Source: Tranzscheliella williamsii
Taxonomy: Eukaryota; Basidiomycota; Ustilaginomycetes; Ustilaginales; Ustilaginaceae
DNA: 64,000 bases
Direction: 5' to 3'
NCBI GenBank assembly: GCA_023212725.1
Contig: JALBYF010000024.1
Location: 1-64,000 of the forward strand
This document shows positions 1-10,461 of the stretch, in pieces (the first letter of the stretch is position 1; the number at the start of each line of letters is the position of its first letter). A program made the translations under genes and the position numbers. Below the pieces are notes generated by a model, which searched no databases, was not told where the DNA came from, and worked only from the letters and a program-made list of their open reading frames with translations.

Positions 1-237
1 ATGTGCAGGCATCCTACAAGTTTCAGCTTGATAGGGGTTCATATGAAGGAGCTATGGCATCACAAAAATGGTCTATGGATTTGAGGAGGAGGAGGTTCAC
101 GGGCCAATTTCATTTCCGTCAAGAAATTTAGGTGACGCGATTGTACAGTGCAGGCGAATATTGGCACAGTGCCAAAGTGTGCGAGCACTTGATCTTTACC
201 TTGCAGAGGCAAAGATGATGTGAAAGCGGAACAGAGC
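1..237. other. Left-edge non-coding sequence (3' side of COQ5)
   Basis: No supportable coding region or RNA gene is visible here. The stretch lies just downstream of the COQ5 stop codon on the minus strand and probably holds its 3' untranslated region. A gene running in from the left cannot be excluded, because the window starts here. Confidence 0.5.
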
Positions 238-1404
238 TCATAGCTTGATTCCGGTCCAGATGGTTGCGACACCAAAGGTGAGATCCTCCCAGGCACCTGA
301 GACATCTTCGTGGCCCTCCTGGGTGCCGGAGTCGGCTGGGAAGCCGAGACTGGTGGCCTTGGGCGAACCTGGTAGGTGGAAACCGGCATCCTTCATCATT
401 CTGGCGAACTGGGGCTGCGTTGGGAACCGCTCGATTGACTCGACGAGATACTGGTAAGAGTCTCGGTCGCCGGCAAGCATCTGTCCGAGCGGGGGGATTA
501 CGTTGAAGCTGTACTGTTTGTATGCCTCAGCGAGGATGGGTACGTTGACCTTGCCAAACTCGAGGCAGCTGAAGACGCCCCCCGGCTTGAGTACTCTGTA
601 TGCTTGCTTCAGCACCTCGTCGATATGTGTGCAATTTCTTATGCCGAAGGCGATAGTGAAAAGGTCAATAGACTCGTCAGCAATGGGCTTGCTAATCAGT
701 GGCGGTAGAAGCGGTTTTTTGCTATTAGGTCCCCTAGCCGGCTCAGAAGGGATGGGAAGCGACGAGTCAAGCTGTTCAGCATTGCCGAGCTGGAAGCTGA
801 TCTGGGGTCCACCCCAATACATGGTCTGCTTGAACCGCTTCTGCCCTTCCTTGAGCATATTGGCATTGATGTCGAGCACGGTCACATGCGTCTCTCGGTC
901 GAAGTGCTTGGTCCTTGCGTGGTCAAGGATCCTCAAGGCGATGTCGCCCGTGCCACCTGCCACGTCCAGCACCTTGATCCCGCCCCGAGGATCCAGCTTG
1001 GAGACAAAGTGATCCTTCCAGAGCCTATGGATACCAAGGGACATGGCGTCGTTCATGACGTCGTACTTGGAGGCGACAGAAGAGAAGACAGAACCTACGA
1101 GCGTCTCCTTCTCCTCTTCGGCCACCGTTTTGAAGCCAAAGTGCGTGTGCTTAGCATCGGAAGCAGCGCCATCGTTGAGCGGAGCGCTGCGCGCGGACGG
1201 GAACGGGGATGAGGCAGTCGACGACGACGCAGCGTTTTGCGCGGCAGAGGACGGATCAAACGGGCTGCTAGGCGGCCTGTCCGAGCGGCTGTACGGTGTC
1301 GAGCCAAAGCTACGAGACGACGAGGCTACCGCAGATCGCGGAGCATTTGAAGCTGCCGATAATGTCGAGCGTAACGCAGACAACGTATAGCGTTGAGCCA
1401 CCAT
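238..1404 (-). CDS. COQ5: COQ5, 2-methoxy-6-polyprenyl-1,4-benzoquinol methylase, mitochondrial
   Basis: This encodes the C-methyltransferase of ubiquinone biosynthesis, which methylates the benzoquinol ring using S-adenosylmethionine on the matrix side of the inner mitochondrial membrane within the CoQ synthome. The 388-residue frame opens with about 80 Arg/Ser/Ala-rich, acid-poor residues (MVAQRYTLSALRSTLSAAS), as expected of a mitochondrial presequence. The UbiE/COQ5 signatures follow in order: HFGFKTVAEEEK near residue 88, YDVMNDAMSLGIHRLWKD near 114, the SAM-binding loop VLDVAGGTGD near 145-154, and IAFGIRNCTHIDEVLKQA followed by RVLKPGGVFSCLEF in the C-terminal half. I chose the ATG at 1404 because the open frame further upstream has only a TTG. 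An insert with a Pro-rich run (SEPARGPNSKKPLLPPLI) sits between the SAM motifs. It diverges from the nucleoporin gene. The family call is secure. Confidence 0.95.
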   Translation of the reverse strand: MVAQRYTLSALRSTLSAASNAPRSAVASSSRSFGSTPYSRSDRPPSSPFDPSSAAQNAASSSTASSPFPSARSAPLNDGAASDAKHTHFGFKTVAEEEKETLVGSVFSSVASKYDVMNDAMSLGIHRLWKDHFVSKLDPRGGIKVLDVAGGTGDIALRILDHARTKHFDRETHVTVLDINANMLKEGQKRFKQTMYWGGPQISFQLGNAEQLDSSLPIPSEPARGPNSKKPLLPPLISKPIADESIDLFTIAFGIRNCTHIDEVLKQAYRVLKPGGVFSCLEFGKVNVPILAEAYKQYSFNVIPPLGQMLAGDRDSYQYLVESIERFPTQPQFARMMKDAGFHLPGSPKATSLGFPADSGTQEGHEDVSGAWEDLTFGVATIWTGIKL

Positions 1405-1959
1405 CTTTCGTATATCACGCTTATCTCTTCGGATCTGCTCCCGACGCCGGTTGCCTAGGTGGTTTGCCAAATGGGTTGACAAGTTGAGACTCGCAACTCA
1501 GCATGAACAGTGTAAGTGCGAAGGAGAGTGATAAAACAGAAGAAGCGTTTGTCGCGTCGCCATCATATCACATCGACAGCCGATAAGGGAGTAATTCTAA
1601 CAATAAAAAGTGGGACCCTTTTTAGCACATCGGAAAACGCGATCCTCCTCGAGCGAGTTGGGACTTCTTACCTACAATTTACTGAAGTCGCACTAGTCAA
1701 AGCCTCGAAAGGCGGATCCGAACGGCAGGCTGAGCCGTATTGTACAAATGCTTGACTTGCCTGCCTTCTTCTGGAACATATTGCCCTCATCATCCGACCT
1801 ACTTCACCTCTTCTTGACAGTAGGAAAGCGCTAGAGCGAGATCAGGAGAACCGCTAGACCCGCCTCGTAGCAGACAAACCCTTTGTCCAGACTGCTCATC
1901 GTCGCCTTCCCCACCGCCGCGAGCTGGTCGCGGTGCGCCATCCACGGTGTCGCTGCGCC
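1405..1959. promoter_or_regulatory. Divergent intergenic region COQ5 / NUP159
   Basis: About 555 bp separate the two divergent start codons, so both promoters must lie here. No TATA-like element was convincing. One copy of the recurrent heptamer TCTAACA occurs at 1596-1602. The last 150 bp before the nucleoporin start are pyrimidine-rich, as is typical of fungal leaders. Confidence 0.5.
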
Positions 1960-4900
1960 ATGTCCAGCTTTTCGTATACAGAGGCAGAAGCCTCGGAGAC
2001 CGACGCCAAGCATCTAGTGCTTAGGCAAGTTTCGAAAGATGTCACCGTCCGCCTTTCTTCTCCACTCGAGGTCGCTGAAGCCAAACTTCATACCAGCCTA
2101 ATAGCTGTGTCTGATGTCACCGGCCTTGTCTTTGCTGCCACCAATGAAGGCTTCGTGGTTATGCAGCTAGACAAGCTTAGATCTTTCTTCAGCTCCGCCA
2201 AGCGCAATACTACCCCCTCCATGCATGAGCCTCTCAGGTCTGTCGACACTGTTACGCTTTCCGGCATCTCGGCAAGAGTAACATTCGTCAAAGTGGCCAA
2301 CAAGCATACCACGCTTTTGACCGCGTTTGACAACGGTGCCATAGCAGCTTGGTCCATCCAGGGCCTAGTAGATGCCTCCAATCTCGGCCCCTCCTTCGTC
2401 CTATCACCTCCCTCGCCCGGTCTGACCCTCATCGACCTTGTCCCGAACCCTTCAGATCGTCCGGAACTCGCCGTTGCCCTGTATAAGGAAGATGGCACCC
2501 GCGGCTTGGACGCAGGTACACCCATAATGATCAACCTCGCCTCAGCCTCCTTTGGTACACGGCTTCAAGCGACAGGCTCGCCAGCCACTTCAGTTTGTTG
2601 GTCGGTTAAAGGCAAGCAAATCGCCGTAGGTCTTGCGAATGGTGAAATTGTACAGATGACACCTGAAGGTGAAGCTAAGGATCGCCTAGCGAAGCCCGCC
2701 TCGCTTCAAAGTCCTTACTACGTTTCGGATCTGAGGTGGCTCGAGAACCATGTCTTTATTGCCACATACAATCAACCTTCCTCAGACGATGACCAATTCG
2801 AGCATTCCTATGAAGTTTACACTATTCTTCGCGATACAAAGGCTGCTCATGTTACGTTCGCGAGGATGCTGATGGATCCAGCGCCGCCATACGGAGACAC
2901 TTCGCGCAAGGGGACCCGGTACACCGCATGGCTCAAAGGCTGGGAGCCATCCAAGCATTTGGTCTTTGTGGCCAGTGGACCAAGCACCGACGTTGGTCTA
3001 ATCACATGCTCATCGCAAGAGGTGGGCCCAACCGCTTGGGCGACCGTTGAGCTCGAAGAAACGTCGAAGCCTATCTTACCGTTTTCCTCCTTGGACAAGT
3101 CATCAGACACTGCACCCGTAGGCCTCGAACTTGATCTGACGGCAACGGACGAAGTAGACGATCCAAACGCAGTCGCTCGGGGGGATGACAATACCAAGTT
3201 GCCTGCCGTACCCATACTCTATGTCTACACCTCGGACGGCGTTCTCTTGGCCTACAACGTCATCAACACTCAAGCCGGACCCTTCGCAGGCATGGTGACC
3301 CCTTCTGCAGCAGCATCTTCCGCCGTTATCAGCAATGCTCAGAGCGCAGCAACCCAGCCTGCTCTCGCAGCACCGCCGAGTCGTTTCACCCAGTCAGCAT
3401 CGTCGGCACTTACAGCAACTCCTGCCTTTGGTTCCACTTCTGGCTTCGGACAAGCGTCTGCGTTTGTGTCAACCTCAGCCTCGCAACCTCAAACGTCTGC
3501 ATTTGGTGCTTCGACCAAGCCCGGTACGGCTTTCGGCTTTGGTGCATTCAGCAGCGGCGGGTCGAGCGGGCCTTCCTCTTTCAGTTCTGCGGCCATGGCC
3601 CCAATTTCCAGTTCAACTATGACGCCACCTGCAACATCAACTAATGGAGCAGCTGTCTCAATGCCCGCTTCTCAACCCTCGTCAGTTGCCTCGGCGTTTG
3701 GTTCTTCGTCAAAACAGGCAACTCCTGCTTTCGGTTCAACAGCCAGTTTCGGGACGCCCTCTGCATTTGGCCAGACGGCCAAGCCTGCGTCCGCTCAGCC
3801 TTCCGCCTTCGGTCAGACAGCAAAGCCAACCTTCGGCTCATCTTCGGCTTTTGGCACCGCCCCTGCCTTTGGCACGACCGCATTCGGCTCTCCAACCCCA
3901 TCTCCCTTTTCAGCCAAGTCTGTTCCCTCAAGCGGAGCAATCACGCCAAGCTCTGCCTTTGGAGCTGCCAGCTCGTCGTCGCCGTCTAGCAACGGTAACA
4001 CTGCAACTGGTTTCGGCGGGTTTGCAGCAAAATCCACCAACGCATTCAGTTTGGCTTCTTCGGCCTCTTCCGCAGGATCACTATTCGGCAGCGGAGGCAC
4101 GCTCCAGACTCCCAAAGCTGAAGCGGCGAAACCTCTATTTGGAGCCACCTTGTCCGCACCAGGCGTCAACTCCGCTTTCAAATCTTCTAACTCGACATTC
4201 GGCCAGGGTGCTTTCTCGACATTCGGAGCTAGTAAGGCAGCCGAAGACAAGGAACCTACGGAAGACCACGCCGCGGACAGCAAAGATTCCGGTAGTATCT
4301 CTTTTGGTGGCATGGCCGGGCTTTTAGGGGATGAGAAGCACACGACCACTGCTGAAGATGCTGTCAAGGCGCCAGATACGTTCGCTGATAGCACTTCGGA
4401 TGCCATGAATATGAACAACGAAGCCGCAGGACCTCTGGCATCCACAAATTCAAGCATGTGGAATGGCAGCCTTGGCACCGCGACTTCCCAAGGAGCGGCC
4501 GAAAAAGGAGCTGCTACGAGCTCGACTTCACCTCCCTCCTCAAGCTCAGCCTTTAGCTCTTTTCGACCTGGTTTCAATTCAAGTGCGAGCTTTAGCAATC
4601 AGCCCTTCTCTTTTGCAAAGAACAACAGCGCCTCCTCCCCCTCTACCCCAACGGGCGCTGTCGCTCCTCAAGTACAGGCCGCCATTAAATCTAGCGAAGA
4701 AGGACAATCGAGCGCTGGCTCCTCCAAAACCCGGCAAATGACCGGGACAGATGACGCTAGCACCAAAGTCCAGGCCGGATGGTCGGAAGCAGCAAAGGTA
4801 TCTGGCCAGGATATTGTAAAGGATGCCGCAGCACCCGCCTCAGTATCTTTGCCTGCTCCTAAAGGCGCCGCTCCAGCATCAGAAAGGCTGAGCCCGTCTG

Positions 4901-7900
4901 TTTCGGCCAGTGAAACGGGCAAGGGGTCAGTATCCCCGATATCTACGCCAGCGCAGAAGGCGCAGGTCAACGGACAGAGTTTGTCGTCAGACCAGCCTCC
5001 GTTTTCTTTCCCGGCACAAGCTAAATCAGACCTGTCCGCGACTGTCTCCGCCCCAAGCGCAGCCAAACGCGATGTATCTGAGTCTCTGGCCAGCGACTCG
5101 GAAGCAAACAAGAAGGAAGCTCCTTCTGGCTTAAAACCCGTGGAGGGGCTTGGGAGCACCGCGCCCTTCTCCTTCGCCGGTATAACGAAGTCAGCTATGG
5201 AGGCGAAGCCGTCTTCGTCCTCTGGCTTTGGTCAAGCAGCTTCCTCTGGCGCTGCAGCGGGTCCGCTTGTATCAACGAGCACACCAGCTATAACGTCATC
5301 TCCATCTCTGTCATTTGCACAACCGGGATCATCCTTATTCTCCACAGCTCCTGCTGCACAGACACCAGCTGGGGCCGCATCAATGACGAGTAACACTTCT
5401 GGCACCAATCTCGCAGCTTCGACCCCAGCGAAGGACGCACCGTCACCGTCTACCAACACATTCTTCGGGTTCAACTCGCGTGCTCCCCGCAGCAGCTCCC
5501 CTCTGACTGCTGCACCCGTTAACAGCTTTGACTTGTCACCTGCCGCTTCTCCGGAAAAATCTCAGCCATCATCCGACAAGCCCACCTTCGACATGTCAAG
5601 GTTTGGCGCAAAGCCTGCTACGGCGTCTCCGCTAGGCCAGCCTGCGTTTCCGGGCTTTGGTCACGGCTCCGCTAAGCAAGCCGCTGAATCGCCGAAGGCT
5701 GCGTCAAGGAGCTCAGAAAGCCCATTCGGCTTTGGTCCAGCTGTCTCAAAGCCGGTACAGACGCCTAGTGCAACACCTGCAGCTACATCGCCTGTTGGTG
5801 GGTTTGGACAGAAGTTGACCTCGCAACCCTCGTCGGGGGAGGCGGTCCAGACCAAAGCATCGCCACAGCCCATTGCAACTTCGGCAACCCCCTCCGCAAA
5901 CCGTATTGTGAGCCCTTTGGTAACAGGCCACACGCCCAAACTGACCTCGTCCCTGCGTGATGATGTCGGCACCGGCTCAGACAAGGGCATTCAAGGCGAA
6001 TTCCTTAAAGCCTACTTGCTCCTCACCCAGGAGCTTAGCGTACTACGCGACAATGTCGATCGCTGCGCAGCATTCTCAGCGCAGCTGAGGGGACCGACAG
6101 GCCTCTCGCAAACAGTGGACGACTTTGCAGACCCTGCTAAATGGACGTTCGGCGACCTCCCCCACATGCTATCTCTCGCCAAATCACTGCATTTGCGTAC
6201 TGAAGAGATCGAAAGCCAAACCGCTGCACAGAAGCGGAAAGTGACAGAGTTGCAAAGCCTGCAACTGAAGGCCGAAGCAAAGCGGGAGGAGGCGACCCGC
6301 TTCATTCGCGCCAGAAGCGATCCGGATTTCGCCAAAATGATCAGGGTTCGCCAGCTAGGTCCCGAGCACGTCGAAAACCAGAACAAGCTGCGCAAAACCA
6401 GCCAGGGGGTTCGGGAACGGATTCAGGAGTTAGACGAATACCTAGCCATGCTTAAGGACAGACTACAGGATGCCAAGGTCGGCAGAAGCACGATGAAGGC
6501 GCCGAGCCTAGATTCCGTTGCCAGGGCTTGTCGAAACATCACAGCCAGAACAACTGACGTTACTTTGGAGCTGGACAATCTGGCCCTGGAATTGGATCTG
6601 TTACGAGAACCCGAGACTGATTCTGTAAGCCGTGTGGACAGGTCATCCCGGTCGATGTCCCTAGTGGGCGGAGTTGAAGACAACAGCTCGAGCTCTCTCC
6701 ACGATCTCAGGGATTTGTCACGCTCGCTGCCAGCTGTCTCGACATCCAAGGCCGCAACGGAGGTACTACGTGCGGAGCAAGTTAAGCGACAAAGCATCGA
6801 CATATTCTTGAGCGCTCGTAGAGAGCCTATCCTCAATAGAAAGGGTGTTCCCATCCAGTTCAAGAACCGGGAGGCTACCAAACCAATGAAAGATTCGGAT
6901 CTCCAGATTGCTTTTGCCAAAGGACCGGTGCCTCTTGGAAAGCGGCATCCCTACACAGCTGTGGGCGCCCTCAAGCCAAAGGACGTAGGCCCACCTTCTC
7001 TGAGGCTACCTGCTGCAGAAGCGGCTCCCTTGACCATACAGACTTCAGCAGGATCTGCGCTGAAAGACGGCGCCTTCTCGACAGCTAGGAGGTCTGTGCC
7101 TACTGCTCTGTCGGTTTCTTCATCCAAGTCCGCTGATTCTCCAGCTCTAGCTACAGGTGTCACTCCGTTTTCTCCGCCGTCCTCAGACCATGTTGGCCGA
7201 GAGGCCGGAAATGGATCTGCAACGGAAGTTTCTAACGCTTTATTCGACAAAAGCGCTGTCAAGTCTTCTGGCTTCAATTCTGGATCGGCTCAGGCAGCGG
7301 CTCTGTCAATTCCTGCAAGTGGATTTAAAAGCGGCTCATTTGCGCCGCTGAAGCTTAGCCAGCCTGCTACTGGATCCGGTATCTTTGACCTACCGGCCGG
7401 TGACGATGCTCCCTTCCAACCTGGTGGCCGAGGGGCGAGCGCGGGTCCGGCCGGACCACGTGCGCACCACGCCGCAAAGACCAAGCAAAGATCCAGCAAT
7501 GCAGTACCATTGCCGCCCGCATCGCTACTTACTCCTGCGCCTGTTGTCGGCGCTGGAGCGGTGACCGGGCAAACTAAAACACCGGCAGATTTCTTCGCGC
7601 TACCGCCAAGCTCCAAGCCTAATGAGTCTTCGCCATCACCCTTTAAGGGATTCGGTCAGCCTAACAGCCTCAACAAGACCAGTGACGTAAAGTCATTCAC
7701 CTCCTCAAGTAATGTCGAGCAAAGCGGATCAGCAGCTGCGCCAAAACCTACGTTCAGTTTTAACGCGTTTGCAACACCTGCCAGCACTTCACCGCATCAA
7801 AGCTCATCAGGTCAGACGCCGGCAGACGCGAGCGCTAGCCCTAAAGCAGCAGCCTCCACGCCTGACCTAGCATCAAAAACGACAGCCGTCCCGTCGAAGC

Positions 7901-8979
7901 TCTCGCCAGACGCATCGTCGGCCTTCAGTTTATCGGTCAAGCCCGAGCAGAAGGCGGCTACGACAAGCGATGCCACCGCACCCGCCCCTACCGCCGAAGA
8001 TGCGTCCCTCAAATCCGCGGCAAAAACTTCCGACCCCGAGAGTGCAAAATCCTCGCCTACACGAGAGGCTGCAAAAGCTAGGCCTGAATTCAGCTTCTCT
8101 GCTAAGGAACAAGGCAGCTCCATGACTGCGCCATTTGCCGCCGCAGCATCAAGTGGACCGAGCGATTTCAGCTACCCGCCCAAACCTCTAGCTCCCAAAT
8201 CGGCCTCGGCGTTCAGCTTTGCACCGAGCAAAGCGGGCGAGACCAAGGCGGCATCGGCGTTCGGGTCGTACAAACCCACTTCCGGATTCAGTTTTGGCCC
8301 GAACAACGGGGCTGCTGCTGGGGCTGCCTCTTCACCGGCGCAGACGGCCGAACCCTCAAAGGCTGCGCCGGCGTTCAGTTTCAAGGCCAACCCAGCCGCG
8401 TCACCGCCGCCCTCTGCGTTCGGGTTCGGCGGCTTTGCGACCGGCAAGTCGGCGTTCGCTGCCACTCCGCCGCCGAGCCAGAAGACCGAAACAGCGGCCG
8501 AAACAGCCTCGAAGGATGACAGTGGTAGCCTAGGCCCCCTCCTCTCCCGCCTAGGAAGCGCGCAGGTGGCGAACGTACCCCGGGAGTCCACGCAAAACGT
8601 CAGGACAGAGGACGCAAAAGAAGACGACTACGAAGACGAGGAAGAAGACGAAAACGACTGGGATGAGGAAGATGACGACGACGAGGAGTACGAGGATGAG
8701 GATGAGGTCGAGGATGAAGACGAGGAGGAGGAAGACGACGACGTCGACGAGGATGATCTCGACGATGAAGAAGATGACGACGACAAGGACGTAGGCAACA
8801 AAAAGAAGGGTACTGGCGGGGGGGAGCGCAGAAAAGCAGAGAAAAGCAGCGCCCATGACAAAGCACAGGGCGACGATGGGGACGAGGAAGGGCTGTCGGC
8901 CGTCGAAGAAGAGCCCGAGTCCGATGATTCCGACTGGCAGTCTGACAAGACGACTACCGCCACCAGCCGCGGCAACTAG
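1960..8979 (+). CDS. NUP159: FG-repeat nucleoporin of the NUP159/NUP214 type
   Basis: This encodes a 2339-residue cytoplasmic-face nucleoporin. In this family the N-terminal beta-propeller docks the DEAD-box helicase Dbp5 during mRNA export and the FG repeats bind transport receptors. Residues 1-430 look like the propeller (blade-like stretches GLVFAATNEGFVVMQLDKL, SVCWSVKGKQIAVGLANGEI and ILYVYTSDGVLLAYNVI). Residues about 440-1330 are Ser/Ala/Pro-rich with many SAFG, PAFG and GFG repeats. A predicted coiled-coil follows at about 1340-1590 (EFLKAYLLLTQELSVLRDNV). A second FG and FSF-rich region spans about 1750-2170 (SAFSFAPSKAG, SAFGFGGFATG). An acidic tract of Asp/Glu occupies about 2215-2280, and the protein ends SDDSDWQSDKTTTATSRGN. 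The start is the ATG at 1960; the open frame extends nine codons upstream without an ATG. The frame is uninterrupted over 7 kb. The class is secure, but NUP159 versus NUP214 naming is a convention. Confidence 0.88.
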   Translation: MSSFSYTEAEASETDAKHLVLRQVSKDVTVRLSSPLEVAEAKLHTSLIAVSDVTGLVFAATNEGFVVMQLDKLRSFFSSAKRNTTPSMHEPLRSVDTVTLSGISARVTFVKVANKHTTLLTAFDNGAIAAWSIQGLVDASNLGPSFVLSPPSPGLTLIDLVPNPSDRPELAVALYKEDGTRGLDAGTPIMINLASASFGTRLQATGSPATSVCWSVKGKQIAVGLANGEIVQMTPEGEAKDRLAKPASLQSPYYVSDLRWLENHVFIATYNQPSSDDDQFEHSYEVYTILRDTKAAHVTFARMLMDPAPPYGDTSRKGTRYTAWLKGWEPSKHLVFVASGPSTDVGLITCSSQEVGPTAWATVELEETSKPILPFSSLDKSSDTAPVGLELDLTATDEVDDPNAVARGDDNTKLPAVPILYVYTSDGVLLAYNVINTQAGPFAGMVTPSAAASSAVISNAQSAATQPALAAPPSRFTQSASSALTATPAFGSTSGFGQASAFVSTSASQPQTSAFGASTKPGTAFGFGAFSSGGSSGPSSFSSAAMAPISSSTMTPPATSTNGAAVSMPASQPSSVASAFGSSSKQATPAFGSTASFGTPSAFGQTAKPASAQPSAFGQTAKPTFGSSSAFGTAPAFGTTAFGSPTPSPFSAKSVPSSGAITPSSAFGAASSSSPSSNGNTATGFGGFAAKSTNAFSLASSASSAGSLFGSGGTLQTPKAEAAKPLFGATLSAPGVNSAFKSSNSTFGQGAFSTFGASKAAEDKEPTEDHAADSKDSGSISFGGMAGLLGDEKHTTTAEDAVKAPDTFADSTSDAMNMNNEAAGPLASTNSSMWNGSLGTATSQGAAEKGAATSSTSPPSSSSAFSSFRPGFNSSASFSNQPFSFAKNNSASSPSTPTGAVAPQVQAAIKSSEEGQSSAGSSKTRQMTGTDDASTKVQAGWSEAAKVSGQDIVKDAAAPASVSLPAPKGAAPASERLSPSVSASETGKGSVSPISTPAQKAQVNGQSLSSDQPPFSFPAQAKSDLSATVSAPSAAKRDVSESLASDSEANKKEAPSGLKPVEGLGSTAPFSFAGITKSAMEAKPSSSSGFGQAASSGAAAGPLVSTSTPAITSSPSLSFAQPGSSLFSTAPAAQTPAGAASMTSNTSGTNLAASTPAKDAPSPSTNTFFGFNSRAPRSSSPLTAAPVNSFDLSPAASPEKSQPSSDKPTFDMSRFGAKPATASPLGQPAFPGFGHGSAKQAAESPKAASRSSESPFGFGPAVSKPVQTPSATPAATSPVGGFGQKLTSQPSSGEAVQTKASPQPIATSATPSANRIVSPLVTGHTPKLTSSLRDDVGTGSDKGIQGEFLKAYLLLTQELSVLRDNVDRCAAFSAQLRGPTGLSQTVDDFADPAKWTFGDLPHMLSLAKSLHLRTEEIESQTAAQKRKVTELQSLQLKAEAKREEATRFIRARSDPDFAKMIRVRQLGPEHVENQNKLRKTSQGVRERIQELDEYLAMLKDRLQDAKVGRSTMKAPSLDSVARACRNITARTTDVTLELDNLALELDLLREPETDSVSRVDRSSRSMSLVGGVEDNSSSSLHDLRDLSRSLPAVSTSKAATEVLRAEQVKRQSIDIFLSARREPILNRKGVPIQFKNREATKPMKDSDLQIAFAKGPVPLGKRHPYTAVGALKPKDVGPPSLRLPAAEAAPLTIQTSAGSALKDGAFSTARRSVPTALSVSSSKSADSPALATGVTPFSPPSSDHVGREAGNGSATEVSNALFDKSAVKSSGFNSGSAQAAALSIPASGFKSGSFAPLKLSQPATGSGIFDLPAGDDAPFQPGGRGASAGPAGPRAHHAAKTKQRSSNAVPLPPASLLTPAPVVGAGAVTGQTKTPADFFALPPSSKPNESSPSPFKGFGQPNSLNKTSDVKSFTSSSNVEQSGSAAAPKPTFSFNAFATPASTSPHQSSSGQTPADASASPKAAASTPDLASKTTAVPSKLSPDASSAFSLSVKPEQKAATTSDATAPAPTAEDASLKSAAKTSDPESAKSSPTREAAKARPEFSFSAKEQGSSMTAPFAAAASSGPSDFSYPPKPLAPKSASAFSFAPSKAGETKAASAFGSYKPTSGFSFGPNNGAAAGAASSPAQTAEPSKAAPAFSFKANPAASPPPSAFGFGGFATGKSAFAATPPPSQKTETAAETASKDDSGSLGPLLSRLGSAQVANVPRESTQNVRTEDAKEDDYEDEEEDENDWDEEDDDDEEYEDEDEVEDEDEEEEDDDVDEDDLDDEEDDDDKDVGNKKKGTGGGERRKAEKSSAHDKAQGDDGDEEGLSAVEEEPESDDSDWQSDKTTTATSRGN

Positions 8980-9204
8980 AAGACGGCTGCACCCTTCGCC
9001 CGCCGGAAAGGTTGAGACATCACAGTCCACCATCGGAGAACTGTACTATAGGCTCGCACCCCAGTTTCTACCACTCATACAACGCGCCGAGTTCGCGGCA
9101 ATGCACACGGCACAATCGGACAGGATAGATCTCGGCGATAGACGCGGTTCATGGGAAGGAAGGTAGCAAAAGTGGTAGATATACAAATGAGGGAATAGGC
9201 TAGG

Positions 9205-10461
9205 TCAGTCTTCGCGGAGGATAAGGCCGGCAGCACCCATGCCGAGGCCGATGCACATGGAGACGACGGCGACTTTCTGATTCCTGCGTTCGAGCTCCTT
9301 GAGTGCGGTGACGACCTGGCGGGCGCCGGTGGCGCCGAGGGGGTGGCCGAGGGCACAAGCGCCGCCGTTGACGTTGACCTTGCTAATGTCGAGGCCGAGC
9401 TTCTGGACACAGTAGACATACATGCTGGAGAAGGCTTCGTTGATCTCGAACAGGTCGACCTCTTCCATCTTGACGCCGGTCTGGGCGAGCACGGCAGGGA
9501 TGGCGGAGGAGGGGCCGATGCCCATGATGCGGGGCTCGAGGCCGGTGACGGCACAGCTGACGTACTTGCCGAGAATCTTGACGCCGAGCTTGTTCGCAAG
9601 GCTCCTGCGCATCAGGATGACGCCCGCGGCGCCGTCGGTGATCTGCGATGCGTTGCCGCCGGTCGTGTTGCTCGGCGCCCACTGCGGGAAGGCCGACTTG
9701 ACCTTGGCCAGCGACTCGGCAGTAGTGCCTGGCCTGGGCCCCTCATCGGCCGAGATAATCACATTGTGGCGGCTGCCATCCTTGCCGACCTGAGGGACCG
9801 AGATGGGCAAGATCTCGGCGTCAAACTTGCCTGTGCGCTGCGCCTCGAGAGCGCGCTGGTGCGAGAGCGCCGCATACTCGTCCATCTTGGCGCGCGAAAT
9901 GCCAAAGTCGTTGGCTACGTTTTCCGACGTCCATCCCATGGGCATCTTGCAGTCGTCCGCTTCCTGGCTCAGCTTGCTGAGCTCCTCGCTGATCACCGTC
10001 GGCCGCTTTGGCTGCGTCGTCATATGCTCGATGCCAGCCGCAAGTCCGCACTCGATCTCGCCCGCCTGGATCCCGTTGGCAATGGCACGGATAGCCATCA
10101 GCCCTGAGGAGCAGAAGCGGTTGACGACAATCGCAGGCGTGGTGTTGGGGATACCGGCAGCCAGCGCAGCAGCTCGCACGTAGTACGGCGCCTCGTCGTT
10201 GTGGACGTTGCCCACTACAATATCTTGGATGAGACTGGGATCCACATCGGTCGTGGCGAGCAAGCTCTTGAAAAACTCAAGGCAGAGTTGGTCAAACTTG
10301 GCATCCTTCATGCCACCCTTGTAGGCCTTGGTGAACGGCGTACGCCCGGTGGCAACGATGACCACGTCCGAGTCGTTCTTGGCCATGTGGGCGTGCAAGC
10401 CCTTGCCAGACCACGACCGCGGGTCGAGATGCGAGGCGATCTGTCCGATTCGCTGTGCCAT
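9205..10461 (-). CDS. POT1: 3-ketoacyl-CoA thiolase, peroxisomal (PTS2)
   Basis: This enzyme performs thiolytic cleavage of 3-ketoacyl-CoA to acetyl-CoA and a shortened acyl-CoA, the last step of beta-oxidation. The 418-residue protein begins [12 protein letters not shown]. The segment RIGQIASHL fits the type 2 peroxisomal targeting consensus R-[LIV]-x5-[HQ]-[LA] read by Pex7, and the C-terminus (LILRED) is not a PTS1. Thiolase signatures are complete: the acylated cysteine in [22 protein letters not shown], the catalytic histidine in [17 protein letters not shown], and the C-terminal cysteine in [14 protein letters not shown]. The gene is single-exon and its start ATG at 10461 gives the expected PTS2 position. 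It converges with the nucleoporin gene (225 bp apart). The alternative, a cytosolic acetyl-CoA C-acetyltransferase, is disfavoured by the PTS2. Confidence 0.93.
   Translation of the reverse strand: MAQRIGQIASHLDPRSWSGKGLHAHMAKNDSDVVIVATGRTPFTKAYKGGMKDAKFDQLCLEFFKSLLATTDVDPSLIQDIVVGNVHNDEAPYYVRAAALAAGIPNTTPAIVVNRFCSSGLMAIRAIANGIQAGEIECGLAAGIEHMTTQPKRPTVISEELSKLSQEADDCKMPMGWTSENVANDFGISRAKMDEYAALSHQRALEAQRTGKFDAEILPISVPQVGKDGSRHNVIISADEGPRPGTTAESLAKVKSAFPQWAPSNTTGGNASQITDGAAGVILMRRSLANKLGVKILGKYVSCAVTGLEPRIMGIGPSSAIPAVLAQTGVKMEEVDLFEINEAFSSMYVYCVQKLGLDISKVNVNGGACALGHPLGATGARQVVTALKELERRNQKVAVVSMCIGLGMGAAGLILRED

Noticed and set aside
3813..4598. Long antisense open frame within the nucleoporin FG region
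   Set aside because: It is a product of the repetitive Ser/Ala/Phe-Gly codons; no domain is seen.
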